NCBI GenBank assembly: GCA_001314715.1
Contig: LJSV01000005.1
Coordinates: 62,001-126,000 of the forward strand
Direction: 5' to 3'
Length of the DNA: 64,000 nucleotides
From: Rhodobacteraceae bacterium HLUCCA12
Lineage (GTDB): Bacteria > Pseudomonadota > Alphaproteobacteria > Rhodobacterales > Rhodobacteraceae
Shown: positions 8,574 to 17,613 of the stretch, one piece after another
How the letters are laid out: each line of letters starts with the position of its first letter
How positions within the stretch are numbered: the stretch's first letter is position 1
The notes under the pieces: model-generated
Seen by the model: only the letters and a program-made list of their open reading frames with translations
What the model was told of the DNA's origin: nothing
Databases searched by the model: none
Position numbers and translations under genes: made by a program

Positions 8574-9865
8574 GGCAAGGCTCCCTCGGTTGCATGGGAC
8601 AGGGCCGGGTGGGCGATGTAGGGGCAATCCGCGATCGACCAGTCCGGCGCTGGCTCGGTGCGGAAGATCTGGCGCAGATGCACCTCGTCGGGGCCGTCGC
8701 CGATGCGGAACCAGCGCGCATAAGACCAGGCGTGGTGGATCAGCGTTTCCTCGACCCCGCCCATCGCGCCGAACACCTGGACCGCGCGGTCGGCAATGGT
8801 CTGCAACATGCGCGGCGTGGCGATCTTGATCATCGACACCTGCCGCCAGACATCGCGCCCGCCGCCCTGCCCGCCCGCGGCATCGACCATCGCGGCCGCC
8901 TTGTGGACGAACAGGCGCACCATCTCGATCTCGACGCGCGCTTCGGCGATCCAGCCCTGCACGGTGTCATAGTCGATCACGCTTTGGCCAAAGGTGGACC
9001 GCTCGCGCGCACGGGCGATCATCTGCGCCACCAGCATCTCGGCCATGCCCACGCAGCGCATGCAATGGTGAATGCGCGCCGGGCCCAGCCGCACCTGCGC
9101 GCCGCGAAACCCCTGCCCGCGCGCGCCGATCAGGTTTTCAACCGGCACCCGCACGTCGCGCAGCGTGAATTCACCGATCGGTGCCACATGATCGCGCCAG
9201 CCCATGAAACTGAGTTCGCGCTCCAGCGTCAGGCCGGGCGTATCGGTGGGCACGATCACCATGCTCTGGCGTTCGGTGCGCGATGCCTCCGGGTCGCTGA
9301 CACCCATCACGATCAGGAACTTGCAGTCCGGGTGCGCGCCGCCGGTGGCGAACCACTTGCGCCCGTTCAGCGTGATGGTTCCGGCGTCCGGCCCGGTGCC
9401 AAAGTCGATCCGGGTGGCGATGTTCGTCGCATCCGACGAGGCCGTGTCAGGCTCGGTCATCGCATAGGCCGAGCGGATCTTCCCCTCCAGCAGCGGGTTC
9501 AGCCATTCTTCGCGCTGCGCCGGGGTGGCCAGTGCCTGCAACATCGCCATGTTGGGCACATCCGGCGCCTGGCAGTTGAACACCTGCGACCCCCAGGGCA
9601 ACCGCCCCAGGATTTCTGCCACGGGGGCGAATTCCAGGTTGCTCAGCCGCGTGCCGGGCTCGTCGTCGCGCAACAGCGGCAGCGCCAGGTTCCACAGGCC
9701 CTGCGCACGGGCCTCGTCTTGCAGGGCGGGCAGGAACGGGGCCGGGCGACCCTCGCGCACGACAGCTTGATGCCAGTCACGGTGGCGCGGCAGGATGCGC
9801 GCCTGGAAAAAGGCTTCGGCACGGTCCGTCATGGCACGCGCCGCCGGCGACATTTCGAAATCCAT
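8570..9865 (-). CDS. Acyl-CoA dehydrogenase (ACAD10/11-like group)
   Basis: A 431-residue acyl-CoA dehydrogenase. It has AMTEPDTASSDATNI (FAD/substrate loop), ITLNGRKWFATGGAHPDC and the C-terminal FRIGDGPDEVHLRQIFR signature seen in the ACAD10/11-like branch. It is the first gene of an operon with the TAXI transporter, to which it is coupled by ATGA. The link suggests that the imported compound or its CoA ester is the substrate. It is divergent from the CoA-transferase gene, and the shared 93-bp upstream region is AT-rich. Confidence 0.88.
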   Translation of the reverse strand: MDFEMSPAARAMTDRAEAFFQARILPRHRDWHQAVVREGRPAPFLPALQDEARAQGLWNLALPLLRDDEPGTRLSNLEFAPVAEILGRLPWGSQVFNCQAPDVPNMAMLQALATPAQREEWLNPLLEGKIRSAYAMTEPDTASSDATNIATRIDFGTGPDAGTITLNGRKWFATGGAHPDCKFLIVMGVSDPEASRTERQSMVIVPTDTPGLTLERELSFMGWRDHVAPIGEFTLRDVRVPVENLIGARGQGFRGAQVRLGPARIHHCMRCVGMAEMLVAQMIARARERSTFGQSVIDYDTVQGWIAEARVEIEMVRLFVHKAAAMVDAAGGQGGGRDVWRQVSMIKIATPRMLQTIADRAVQVFGAMGGVEETLIHHAWSYARWFRIGDGPDEVHLRQIFRTEPAPDWSIADCPYIAHPALSHATEGALP

Positions 9866-9895
9866 TCCTCCCCCTCGTTTTGTTTTTTGTTATTA

Positions 9896-9933
9896 TTGAC
9901 GTTTGTTTTCCATATATCGTAACAATGTGTCAA
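9896..9933. promoter_or_regulatory. Divergent promoter region between acyl-CoA dehydrogenase and CoA-transferase genes
   Basis: The 93-bp gap 9866-9958 is strikingly AT-rich for this genome. It holds TTGACG on the plus strand (9896-9901) and TTGACA on the minus strand (9928-9933), facing each other across 26 bp, which also makes a TTGAC/GTCAA inverted repeat. They could be two -35 elements or an operator, plausibly for the IclR protein encoded at 11194-12030. No strong -10 was found. Confidence 0.4.
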
Positions 9934-9958
9934 CACTAGAATAATAAATGGACATACG

Positions 9959-11197
9959 ATGCCCGACCGGCCAACCCCCGGCGCAACCGCCACCGACGAA
10001 ACCACAGGCCCGCTCAAGGGTTTGCGCGTAATCGACATTGCGACGATCATCGCCGCACCGATGGCGGGCAGCCTGCTGGCGGACTTCGGCGCCGATGTCA
10101 CCAAGCTTGAACTTCCCGGCGCGGGCGACGGGTTGCGCGGCTTTCCGCCCTTCAAGGACGGAAAGCCCCTGTGGTGGAAGGTCACGAATCGCGGCAAACG
10201 GCACGGCACGCTGGACCTGCGCCAGCCCGAAGGGGCAGAGCTGTTCAAGCGGATGCTGGCCGAAACCGATGTCCTGATCGAGAATTTCCGCCCCGGAACG
10301 CTGGACCGCTGGGGGCTGGACCTGGACACGCTGTGGGCGGCGAATCCGCGGCTGATCATCTTGCGGGTCAGCGCCTTTGGCCAGGACGGGCCCTATGCCG
10401 GCCAACCCGGTTTCGCCCGCATCTTCGAGGCGATGGGCGGGCTGACCCAGATCACCGGCGACCCTGATCGCGCGCCGATGCACACCGGCTATCCGCTGGC
10501 CGATTCGATCGGCGGCGTGTTCGGTGCCTTTGCGATCTGCGCGGCGTTGGTGCGGGTCTTCCGCGACCGGCCCGACGAGGGCGAGGAAATCGACCTGTCG
10601 CTGACCGAGGCCGTTCTGCGCATGATCGAATCGCTGGCCATCGAATACGATCAGCTGGGCGCGATCCGCGCGCGCAGCGGCAACCGCAACCAGTATTCGG
10701 CCCCGTCCGATGTCTATATGACCGCCGACAAGCGCTATGTCTCGCTGGCGGGCAGCACGGCGGCGACCTTTCGCAACAACGCCCACGCCATCGGCCGGCC
10801 CGAACTGGTGGATGATCCGCGCTTTGCCTCGAACAGTCTGCGGGTGCAGAACGCGGGCGAGCTGGATCGCATCTTTGGCGCCTTCATCGCATCGCACACG
10901 CTGGACGAGGTGCTGGCCGCGTTCCGCAAGGCCAACGGCACGCTGGCGCCGGTCTATAGCGTCGACCAGATCTTTGCCGATCCGCAGATGCAGGCGCGCG
11001 GCGCCATCGTCGCGGTGCCCGATGACGATTTCGGCGCGGTTCGGATGCAAAACGTCGTGCCGCGCATGCGCAACGCGCCGGGCGGGGTGCGCTGGTCGGC
11101 CGGTGCGCTTGGCAAGGACAACGATTTCATTTATCGAAACTGGCTCGGATTGTCCGAGGATGAAATCGACACTCTGCGCGAAAAGAACTGCCTATGA
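9959..11197 (+). CDS. CaiB/BaiF family (family III) CoA-transferase
   Basis: A 412-residue family III CoA-transferase that moves CoA between acyl groups, giving a CoA ester for catabolism. The N-terminal GLRVIDIATIIAAPMAGSLL and ADFGADVTKLE are hallmark segments. DLRQPEGAELFKRMLAETDVLIENF and a catalytic-Asp region ADSIGGVFGAF follow. It ends with ATGA overlap into the IclR regulator gene. With the divergent dehydrogenase and the TAXI transporter it probably activates the imported acid before dehydrogenation; the identity of the acid is inferred only as unknown. Confidence 0.92.
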   Translation: MPDRPTPGATATDETTGPLKGLRVIDIATIIAAPMAGSLLADFGADVTKLELPGAGDGLRGFPPFKDGKPLWWKVTNRGKRHGTLDLRQPEGAELFKRMLAETDVLIENFRPGTLDRWGLDLDTLWAANPRLIILRVSAFGQDGPYAGQPGFARIFEAMGGLTQITGDPDRAPMHTGYPLADSIGGVFGAFAICAALVRVFRDRPDEGEEIDLSLTEAVLRMIESLAIEYDQLGAIRARSGNRNQYSAPSDVYMTADKRYVSLAGSTAATFRNNAHAIGRPELVDDPRFASNSLRVQNAGELDRIFGAFIASHTLDEVLAAFRKANGTLAPVYSVDQIFADPQMQARGAIVAVPDDDFGAVRMQNVVPRMRNAPGGVRWSAGALGKDNDFIYRNWLGLSEDEIDTLREKNCL

Positions 11198-12030
11198 GTT
11201 CCGATCTCGACATCATGAAGGACTGGGCCGAGGCGGGCGTGATCATCGACCCCGAGGAGCTGACGCGCGACGGCTCGGTCTCGACCACGCTGATCCGCGG
11301 ACTCGAAGTGCTGTCGTGTTTCCGCACCGCTGGCGAAACGCTCAGCAACGGCGAAATCGCGCAACGTCTGGGACTGAATCGCCCCACGGTGTCGCGCCTG
11401 TGCAAGACCCTGATCTCGCAAGGGTTCATCCGCCGCGATCGCAACGGCGGCTTTCGCCTGGCGCCCAAGATCCTGACCCTGGCCTATCCGGTGCTGGCAG
11501 CGGCGCGCTGGCGGCATTCGGCGGTCAGCCTGATGCGCGATGTCGCCGAATTCACATCGGGCAATGTCACGCTGGCGGTGATCTCGGGGCCCGATTTCGT
11601 GTCGGTTCAGACCGCGGGCGAGGCAAAGAACTTTCCGCATGTGCCGGAAATCGGCATCACCGGGCCCTTGGTGGCATCGGCCACCGGGCGCGCGCTTCTG
11701 TCGCTTATGTCGGGGCAGGAGTTCAACGACACGCTGGCGCTGTCACGCAAGACCTATCCCGACCTTTTCAGCCGCCACGCCGAACACACCGTCGCCTCGA
11801 TCGAACGGTGCCGATCCGACGACGGGTTTTGCACCTCTTACGGAGATTGGCGCCCGTCGATCTATGCCGCCTCGGCCCCGCTTGGCCGTACCGAGGACGG
11901 GTTGCCGGTGGCCATGACCTGCGCCATGCCCAGCTTCCGCACCCGGCGCGAGGACATGGAAGACGATGTCGGCCCCCGCCTGGTGCAGGCGGCCAGCACG
12001 CTCAGGCAGATGGGCCTGTTCACCCGTTAG
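11194..12030 (+). CDS. IclR family transcriptional regulator
   Basis: A 278-residue regulator. After a short extension (about 30 residues) an N-terminal winged helix-turn-helix is visible (LSNGEIAQRLGLNRPTVSRL), followed by the IclR effector domain with GPLVASATGRALLS and a C-terminal YAASAPLGRTEDGLPVAMTC segment. The start overlaps the CoA-transferase stop by four bases (ATGA), so the two are coupled. It most likely controls the divergent CoA-transferase and dehydrogenase/TAXI operons. It converges on doeB, leaving 13 bp. Confidence 0.93.
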   Translation: MSSDLDIMKDWAEAGVIIDPEELTRDGSVSTTLIRGLEVLSCFRTAGETLSNGEIAQRLGLNRPTVSRLCKTLISQGFIRRDRNGGFRLAPKILTLAYPVLAAARWRHSAVSLMRDVAEFTSGNVTLAVISGPDFVSVQTAGEAKNFPHVPEIGITGPLVASATGRALLSLMSGQEFNDTLALSRKTYPDLFSRHAEHTVASIERCRSDDGFCTSYGDWRPSIYAASAPLGRTEDGLPVAMTCAMPSFRTRREDMEDDVGPRLVQAASTLRQMGLFTR

Positions 12031-12043
12031 GCCCGCGCGCGCC

Positions 12044-13039
12044 TCACGCCTCCATCGCGGTGGCGATCACGGCCAGGCAGTCGCCGGTCTGGATCAGGCC
12101 CGGAAAATGGCGCGCCACCAGGATGCCGGAGCGCTGCGCATAATAACACAGCGGTTGCAGCCCGGTCCGGTCGGCCGCCCAGACGCGCGCGATGCACGCG
12201 CCCTTTTCGATCGGTTCGCCCAGATCGACCAGCGGCTCCAGCAGCCCTTCGTAGGTTGCGAAATGATAGCAATCGTCATCGGGCATATCCAGCATGGTGG
12301 TGCGCTGGTATTCGATCTCGCCGGCCAGAATACCGGCATGGATCAGCACATTGCGCGCCCCGCGCCGGGCGATCCGGGCCGACTGCGCGGTCGCGGTGCC
12401 GCCGCCGCCCAGTTCGGTGGTGACAAAGACCTTGCCCTGCCCTTCGACGGCGGTGTCGTACATGCCGACATTGTCGATCTCGCGCAGCATCAGCGTATAG
12501 GGGGCGTTGAACGCCTGCACCGCGGCCATGCAGGCCTCTTGCTGGCTGACCGAATCCAGATGATGGGCGCAGGCAAAGGGCAGGAAATCCAGCGTCTTGC
12601 CGCCCGAATGGTAGTCCAGCACGATATCGGCCATCGGCACCAGCGTCTCGTTGAAATAGTTGGCGATCTTTTGCGTGGCCGAGCCATCGGGCGAGCCCGG
12701 AAAGGCCCGGTTGAGGTTGACCATATCGATGGGCGACACCCGCGTCGCGGCGCGAAACGCGGGGTAGTTCATATAGGGCACGATGATCACGCGCCCGCTG
12801 ATCTGCGCGGGCTCAAGCTCATGCGCCAGCACCTGAAGCGCGATCGGCCCTTCGTATTCGTCGCCGTGATTGGCCCCGGTCAACAGCGCCGTCGGCCCGT
12901 CGCCGTTGCGCACCACCGTGATCGGAATCATGATCGCGCCCCAGGCGCTTTCGTTGCGCGAATGCGGCAGGCGCAGGAATCCATGGTGCTTGCCGTCCTG
13001 ATCGAACAGAATGGTGGGAAAGATCGGGTTCAGGTGCAT
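12044..13039 (-). CDS. doeB: N-acetyl-L-2,4-diaminobutyrate deacetylase (DoeB/EutE)
   Basis: A 331-residue M14-like metallohydrolase of the succinylglutamate desuccinylase/aspartoacylase family. In ectoine catabolism it removes the acetyl group from N-alpha-acetyl-diaminobutyrate. The zinc ligands are visible: His58 and Glu61 in GANHGDEYEGP and His144 in DYHSGGKT; NLNRAFPG is also conserved. The assignment to DoeB rests on sequence plus its place at the end of the eutABC series. Only 95 bp separate it from eutC, although the ectoine hydrolase gene is normally found between them. Confidence 0.9.
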   Translation of the reverse strand: MHLNPIFPTILFDQDGKHHGFLRLPHSRNESAWGAIMIPITVVRNGDGPTALLTGANHGDEYEGPIALQVLAHELEPAQISGRVIIVPYMNYPAFRAATRVSPIDMVNLNRAFPGSPDGSATQKIANYFNETLVPMADIVLDYHSGGKTLDFLPFACAHHLDSVSQQEACMAAVQAFNAPYTLMLREIDNVGMYDTAVEGQGKVFVTTELGGGGTATAQSARIARRGARNVLIHAGILAGEIEYQRTTMLDMPDDDCYHFATYEGLLEPLVDLGEPIEKGACIARVWAADRTGLQPLCYYAQRSGILVARHFPGLIQTGDCLAVIATAMEA

Positions 13040-13125
13040 GGGACTTCACTCGATGAAAGGTTCGGGCAGGACGCTTTGGGCCACGGCATGCACGGATCAG
13101 GGCGGCCGCAGGGCGCAATGGGCAT
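13030..13125 (-). other. Possible deletion scar of the ectoine hydrolase gene (doeA/eutD)
   Basis: Between eutC and doeB an ATG at 13125 is preceded by a good ribosome binding sequence (GAGGAAC, ending 6 bases upstream), but the frame closes after 31 codons, overlapping the doeB start. In another frame a reading segment ends ...QSVLPEPFIE with its stop at 13046-13048, six bases before the doeB start, as an operon gene would. A start with a ribosome site joined to an out-of-frame gene end fits a large deletion of an intervening gene. That the lost gene was doeA is inferred from known gene order. Confidence 0.4.
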
Positions 13126-13134
13126 GGCCGTTCC

Positions 13135-14118
13135 TCAACTGTCAATGACCACGCCGGCCTGCCCTGCCTTTTGCAAGGTCAGCATGGCGATGGCGGTGTC
13201 CTGAACGCCGGTGCCGGTCAGATCGGCGAGCGTGATCTCTTCGGCACTCTGGCGGCCCGGCGCGGTCCCGGCCAATACCGCGCCCAGTTCGGGGAAATCC
13301 GCATCACGTGCCACGAGGCCCGCCTCCAGCGCGGCGCGCAACTCGCCCATCTGGCGGGTCTGCGACAGCCGGTCGGCGACATAGCGCAGGCGTGCCAGCG
13401 CGCGGGGATCGACCTCGTTCTTGCCCGGCTGGTCCGAGCCCATGGCGGTCACATGCTGGCCCGGCCGCAGCCAGTCGGCGTGCAGGATCGGGCGCGTCGC
13501 AGGCGTGGTCGTCACCACGATATCGGCCGCGGACACCGCCTGTTCGGGGTCGTCGACGGCCCGCACCGGCAGTTCAAGCTGCGCGCTCATCTCGTCGGCC
13601 ATGGCGCGGGCCTTGGCGCCGTCGCGCGCCCAGATACTGGCGCGCGCGATCGGGCGCACCAGCGTCAGCGCGCGCAGCTGCATCCGCGCCTGAAGCCCGG
13701 CGCCCAGGATACAGGCATGCGCGGCATCGGGGCGCGCCAGCGCCTGCGCGGCCACGGCACCTGCGGCGGCGGTGCGCAGGTCGGTCAGATAGCCATTGTC
13801 CAGCAACAGCGCCTGCACCTGCCCGGTGCGGGCCGAAAACACCATCATCAGCCCCGAGGTCGAGGGCAGGCCGATCGCGGGATTGTCGAAGAAGCCGGGA
13901 CTGACCTTGATCGCAAACCCTTCGAGGCCCGGCACATAGGCGGTCTTGACATCGACCTCGCCATGATGGTCCGCGATCTCCATCGACAGCACCGGCGGCA
14001 TGACCACTCGCCCGGTCGCAAGCGCGCGAAACGCCTCGGCCACGGCCTCGACCAGTTCGGGCGTCAGATCGATCAGCCCCCGAAGGTCGGATTCGGTGAG
14101 GATGCGGATCCGGGGCAT
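13135..14118 (-). CDS. eutC: Ectoine utilisation protein EutC (ornithine cyclodeaminase/mu-crystallin family)
   Basis: A 327-residue ornithine cyclodeaminase-like protein. It has the N-terminal LTESDLRGLIDLTPELVEAV, substrate region PGLEGFAIKVSPGFFDN, a Rossmann glycine motif CILGAGLQARMQ and the conserved GSDQPGKNEVD segment. In ectoine clusters EutABC are linked to conversion of hydroxyectoine to ectoine, though the exact reactions are not settled. Its start overlaps the eutB stop by one base (TGATG), consistent with a coupled operon. Confidence 0.88.
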   Translation of the reverse strand: MPRIRILTESDLRGLIDLTPELVEAVAEAFRALATGRVVMPPVLSMEIADHHGEVDVKTAYVPGLEGFAIKVSPGFFDNPAIGLPSTSGLMMVFSARTGQVQALLLDNGYLTDLRTAAAGAVAAQALARPDAAHACILGAGLQARMQLRALTLVRPIARASIWARDGAKARAMADEMSAQLELPVRAVDDPEQAVSAADIVVTTTPATRPILHADWLRPGQHVTAMGSDQPGKNEVDPRALARLRYVADRLSQTRQMGELRAALEAGLVARDADFPELGAVLAGTAPGRQSAEEITLADLTGTGVQDTAIAMLTLQKAGQAGVVIDS

Positions 14119-15095
14119 CAGGCGTCCTCCAGGTTCGGGGTCTCGCCCGCAAGGATGCGGGTCAGCAGCGTCGGATCGATATTGCCACCGGTCAGCGGCA
14201 GCACCACGGGGCCACGCGGGGCGTATCTGCCCGCGATCAGCGCCGCCACGCCGACCGCGCCGCCGCCCTCGACGATCTGGGCCTCGCGGGTATAGAGATG
14301 GCGGATACCGGCGGCGATCTCGTCTTCGTTCAACAAGATCACGTCATCCATCAGGCCGCGCACCATCGAAAAGGTCAGGCGGTTGTCCAGCCCGATCCCG
14401 CCGCCCAGCGAATCGGCAAGCGTGGCGCGTTCGCGCACCGCGACCGGGTGCCCGGCATCCAGGCTGGCGGCCATGGCCGCGCCGCGCGCCATCGACACGC
14501 CGACGACATGCAGCGCGGGGTTTTGGATCTTCATCGCCGCCGCGACCCCCGCCAGCAGGCCGCCGCCCGAAAGCGGCACCAGGACGGCCGCCGCGTCGGG
14601 CACCGCGCGCGCCATTTCCAGCCCCAGCGTGCCCTGCCCGGCGATGACATGCGCATCGTCGAACGGCGGGATCAGCGCGAACCCCTCGTCGGCCACCAGC
14701 CGCTCGGCCTCGTGCAGGGCGTCGTCCTGGCTGTCGCCGATGATGCGCGCCTCGGCCCCCAGGGCGGTGACGGCGGCGCGCTTGTTTTCCGGCACCAGGC
14801 GGGACATGCAGATCACCGCGCGCAGCCCGCGAGCCCGCGCGGCATGCGCCAGCGCCCGGCCGTGATTGCCGGTCGAGGCGGTGGTGACACCGGCCACCCC
14901 GTCGGGCAACTGCAAGACGGCGTTGGTCGCGCCGCGCAGCTTGAATGCACCCGTGATCTGCAAATGCTCGTGCTTGAGCCAGACCGGCACGCCGGTCAGA
15001 TCCGACAGCGCCGCCGATCCGGTGCAGGGCGTGGCGCGGATATGCCCGTCAAGGCGCGCGGCGGCGGCGCGAAAATCGGCCGGCGCGGGGATCAT
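14118..15095 (-). CDS. eutB: Ectoine utilisation protein EutB (threonine dehydratase-like PLP enzyme)
   Basis: A 325-residue fold-type II PLP enzyme of the serine/threonine dehydratase family. The PLP lysine is Lys52 in ITGAFKLRGATNAV; STGNHGRALAHAA and the phosphate-binding PLSGGGLLAG are present. It is proposed to act with EutA and EutC on hydroxyectoine, probably as a dehydratase removing the hydroxyl group. It overlaps eutA (ATGA) and eutC (TGATG). Without context it would be called a threonine dehydratase; the neighbours decide the name. Confidence 0.9.
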   Translation of the reverse strand: MIPAPADFRAAAARLDGHIRATPCTGSAALSDLTGVPVWLKHEHLQITGAFKLRGATNAVLQLPDGVAGVTTASTGNHGRALAHAARARGLRAVICMSRLVPENKRAAVTALGAEARIIGDSQDDALHEAERLVADEGFALIPPFDDAHVIAGQGTLGLEMARAVPDAAAVLVPLSGGGLLAGVAAAMKIQNPALHVVGVSMARGAAMAASLDAGHPVAVRERATLADSLGGGIGLDNRLTFSMVRGLMDDVILLNEDEIAAGIRHLYTREAQIVEGGGAVGVAALIAGRYAPRGPVVLPLTGGNIDPTLLTRILAGETPNLEDA

Positions 15096-15853
15096 GCGGC
15101 ATCCGCGGTCGGGGCAAACAGCGCCCCCGGACCCGGCACGCTGAGGCCTGCAACCGCCAGCATCGCCCAGGCCAGCGCCTGGTTGGAACTGACCACGGGT
15201 TTGCCCAGCTCGGCCTCAAGCGCGGGAATCAGCGGCATCACCGGGGTCGAAGTGCACGAGATGAACACCGCCTCGGCCCCGGCATGATCGGCCCGCAGCA
15301 CGGCGGCGCGGATCACCGCGGGCGAAAGCCGGGCGATGTCGCGATCATCCTCCATGTCGAGACTGGTCAGTTGGACGACCTCGATCCCGGCGGTCTCGAA
15401 ATAATCGGCGACGGGGCGGGCGGTTGGTTCGACATAGGGGGTCAGCAGCGCGATGCGGCGCACGCCGAGATCGCGAAACCCGCGCACCGCCGAATCCGAC
15501 GGGGTGCAGACCGGCACGCCGGGGCGCACCGCCCCGATGGCCGCCGCGACCGCGCCATCGCCGTTGATGATCGCACCCGAGGTGCAGCCAAACCCGACCG
15601 CCGCCAGATCGACCCCCGGCACCAGCAGATCCGCCGCGGCGGTGATGCCCGGCGCCATCGCGCGCAGGTTTTCGGGCGTGGTCGGGTTGGCAAAGGCCAG
15701 ACGGGAGACATGCAGGCGCAGATCCTCCGACAGAAACCCCGCCAGATCGTGTTCCAGCGTCATGTCGGTGGACAGGGCGACAAGCCCCAGGCGCACAGGT
15801 TCATTCGCCGCCTCTGCGCGTGGCAGGGGCACGGAAACGGTCGGGGCGGTCAT
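15092..15853 (-). CDS. eutA: Ectoine utilisation protein EutA (Asp/Glu racemase, arylmalonate decarboxylase-like)
   Basis: A 253-residue protein of the Asp/Glu/hydantoin racemase superfamily. Two cysteine motifs characteristic of the fold are visible, AAVGFGCTSGAIING and AVFISCTSTPVMPLI, and an N-terminal RLGLVALSTDMTLEHD. It is thought to take part in hydroxyectoine conversion together with EutB and EutC. It overlaps eutB by ATGA and begins 9 bp after the usp stop. Confidence 0.9.
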   Translation of the reverse strand: MTAPTVSVPLPRAEAANEPVRLGLVALSTDMTLEHDLAGFLSEDLRLHVSRLAFANPTTPENLRAMAPGITAAADLLVPGVDLAAVGFGCTSGAIINGDGAVAAAIGAVRPGVPVCTPSDSAVRGFRDLGVRRIALLTPYVEPTARPVADYFETAGIEVVQLTSLDMEDDRDIARLSPAVIRAAVLRADHAGAEAVFISCTSTPVMPLIPALEAELGKPVVSSNQALAWAMLAVAGLSVPGPGALFAPTADAA

Positions 15854-15862
15854 GAAGGATCC

Positions 15863-16300
15863 TCAGACAACCAGAACGGGGCATTTCGCCAGCCCCGTTA
15901 CCTTATGCGAAACCGAGCCCAGCAGATAGCCCTCGACCGAACCCAAGCCACGGCTGCCCAGAACGATCAGATCGACGTCCTTGTCGCGCGCCCAGGCAAC
16001 AATGGTGCGCGCCGGCGGGCCGGACTTGATGAAGGCGCGCACCTTTGGCGCGCCCGCCTCGCGGGCGACGGCCTTGCCGTGTTCGGCCACCTCCTGCGCG
16101 TGTTTGCGCATGATCTCGTCCATGTTGCCCGGCTCGCTGGGGCGGACCATGGAAAACGACGCCTCCAGCATGGAATGATGGCGATAGACCGTCAGCAGGA
16201 CCATTTCGGCGTCGGTCAGCTTGGCCAGTTCCGCGGCAATGCGAATGGCCTCTTCGGCGCTGGACGAGCCGTCGAACGGCACAAGGATCTTGGAAAACAC
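15863..16300 (-). CDS. usp: Universal stress protein of the ectoine TRAP operon (UspA/TeaD-like)
   Basis: A 145-residue single-domain universal stress protein. The start is taken as GTG at 16300, giving MFSKILVPFDGSSSAEEAI, with AAGGAGG 9 bases upstream; the first in-frame ATG (16336) would overlap uehC. The ATP-binding motif is GSRGLGSVEGYLLGSVSHKV. In Halomonas the equivalent TeaD binds ATP and down-regulates the TeaABC ectoine transporter, so a similar role is likely here next to uehC. Confidence 0.9.
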   Translation of the reverse strand: MFSKILVPFDGSSSAEEAIRIAAELAKLTDAEMVLLTVYRHHSMLEASFSMVRPSEPGNMDEIMRKHAQEVAEHGKAVAREAGAPKVRAFIKSGPPARTIVAWARDKDVDLIVLGSRGLGSVEGYLLGSVSHKVTGLAKCPVLVV

Positions 16301-16316
16301 GGGGGCGCCCCTCCTT

Positions 16317-17600
16317 TTATCCGAAGGCCAGATCACGCAGGAACAGCGCGATCTGCGGGAAAAAGATCAACAGAACCGACACCGTCAGCAGGATGGCGAT
16401 AAAGGGCGGTGTGCCGCGAATGACGTTCCAGTAGGGGCGCTTGAACACCGCGATCGCCGTAAAGATGTCGCAACCGAACGGCGGCGTGGCCGAGCCGATC
16501 GCCACCTGCAAGACGATGATCGCGCCGACATGCACCGGGTCCAGCCCGACCGCGTCCACGACCGGCGCGAAGATCGGCACCAGGACCAGGATCACGACGA
16601 TGGGATCGACGAACATGCAGCCGATGAAAAACGCGATCGAGATCACGAACAAGACGCCGATCGGCCCCATCTCGTCGACGCCGATCGAGCCCAGAACCGC
16701 CTGCGGCACTTGCGCGAACGAGATGATCCACGAAAACCCGGCACCCGCGGCCACCAGGATGAACACCACCGCCGTGATCAGCCCGGTCGAGCGCGCGGTC
16801 GAGATCAGCCCGTTGATATCGAGCGTGCGGAACACGATCATTTCCAGGATCAGCGCATAGAGGACACAGGCCGCCGCAGCCTCGGTCGGCGAGAAGACCC
16901 CGCCATAGATGCCGCCGATGATGATCACCGGAAAGCCCAGCGGCCAGAGCGCCTTTTGCATCGCGACCAGCCGCTCGGACCAGGTCGCGGGATCCTCGGA
17001 CGGCACATTGTTGCGCGCGGCATAATACCAGCAATAGATCGAGAACAGCAGCAGGATCAGCAGCCCCGGACCGATCCCCGCGATGAACAATTCGGCGATC
17101 GAGGTGTTGGAAATCACGCCATAGATGATCATGCCGATCGACGGCGGGATCAGGAACGCGATATCCGAGGCATTGATGATCAGCGCCAGTGTAAAGCTGT
17201 CGTTATACCCGGCCTTGAGCATGCGCGGACGCAGCGGGCTGCCGATGGCCACGACCGTGGCCTGGGTCGAGCCCGACACCGCCCCGAACATGGTGCAGGC
17301 GGCGGCGGTCGAAATCGCCAGCCCGCCCCTGCGATGGCGCACGAAGGCCATCACCAGGTCGATCAGCCGCCCCGCCGAATGCCCCCGCGTCATGATGTCG
17401 GCGGCAAAGATGAACATGGGAACCGCGATCAGCGAGGCGGGGCGAATGCCCGCCATCATCTGCGACACCATGGTCTCAAGCTGGCCGAACCCGCCGAAAT
17501 TCAGATAGAACCCCAGACCGGCGGCGATGATGAGCGGGATCATCATGGGAAAGCCCAGTGCCAGCAGGACCACCATCACACCCAGAATTGTCAGTGCCAT
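16317..17600 (-). CDS. uehC: Ectoine TRAP transporter large permease UehC/TeaC
   Basis: A 427-residue DctM-type membrane subunit with about 12-13 transmembrane segments. Typical segments include MFGAVSGSTQATVVAIGS, LIINASDIAFLIPPSIGMII and ATPPFGCDIFTAIAVFK. It forms the sodium-coupled channel for ectoine and hydroxyectoine. The ATG at 17600 was chosen over an in-frame start at 17651, which lies within uehB and lacks a hydrophobic start. It lies 13 bp after uehB, and usp follows after 16 bp. Confidence 0.92.
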   Translation of the reverse strand: MALTILGVMVVLLALGFPMMIPLIIAAGLGFYLNFGGFGQLETMVSQMMAGIRPASLIAVPMFIFAADIMTRGHSAGRLIDLVMAFVRHRRGGLAISTAAACTMFGAVSGSTQATVVAIGSPLRPRMLKAGYNDSFTLALIINASDIAFLIPPSIGMIIYGVISNTSIAELFIAGIGPGLLILLLFSIYCWYYAARNNVPSEDPATWSERLVAMQKALWPLGFPVIIIGGIYGGVFSPTEAAAACVLYALILEMIVFRTLDINGLISTARSTGLITAVVFILVAAGAGFSWIISFAQVPQAVLGSIGVDEMGPIGVLFVISIAFFIGCMFVDPIVVILVLVPIFAPVVDAVGLDPVHVGAIIVLQVAIGSATPPFGCDIFTAIAVFKRPYWNVIRGTPPFIAILLTVSVLLIFFPQIALFLRDLAFG

Positions 17601-17613
17601 CTGTGCCGCCCCC

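Noticed and set aside
6627-8621. A 664-codon open frame antisense to the TAXI permease
   Set aside because: The translation is almost all Arg, Gln, His, Asp and Gly, the mirror of a hydrophobic membrane protein. No credible start or domain is present.
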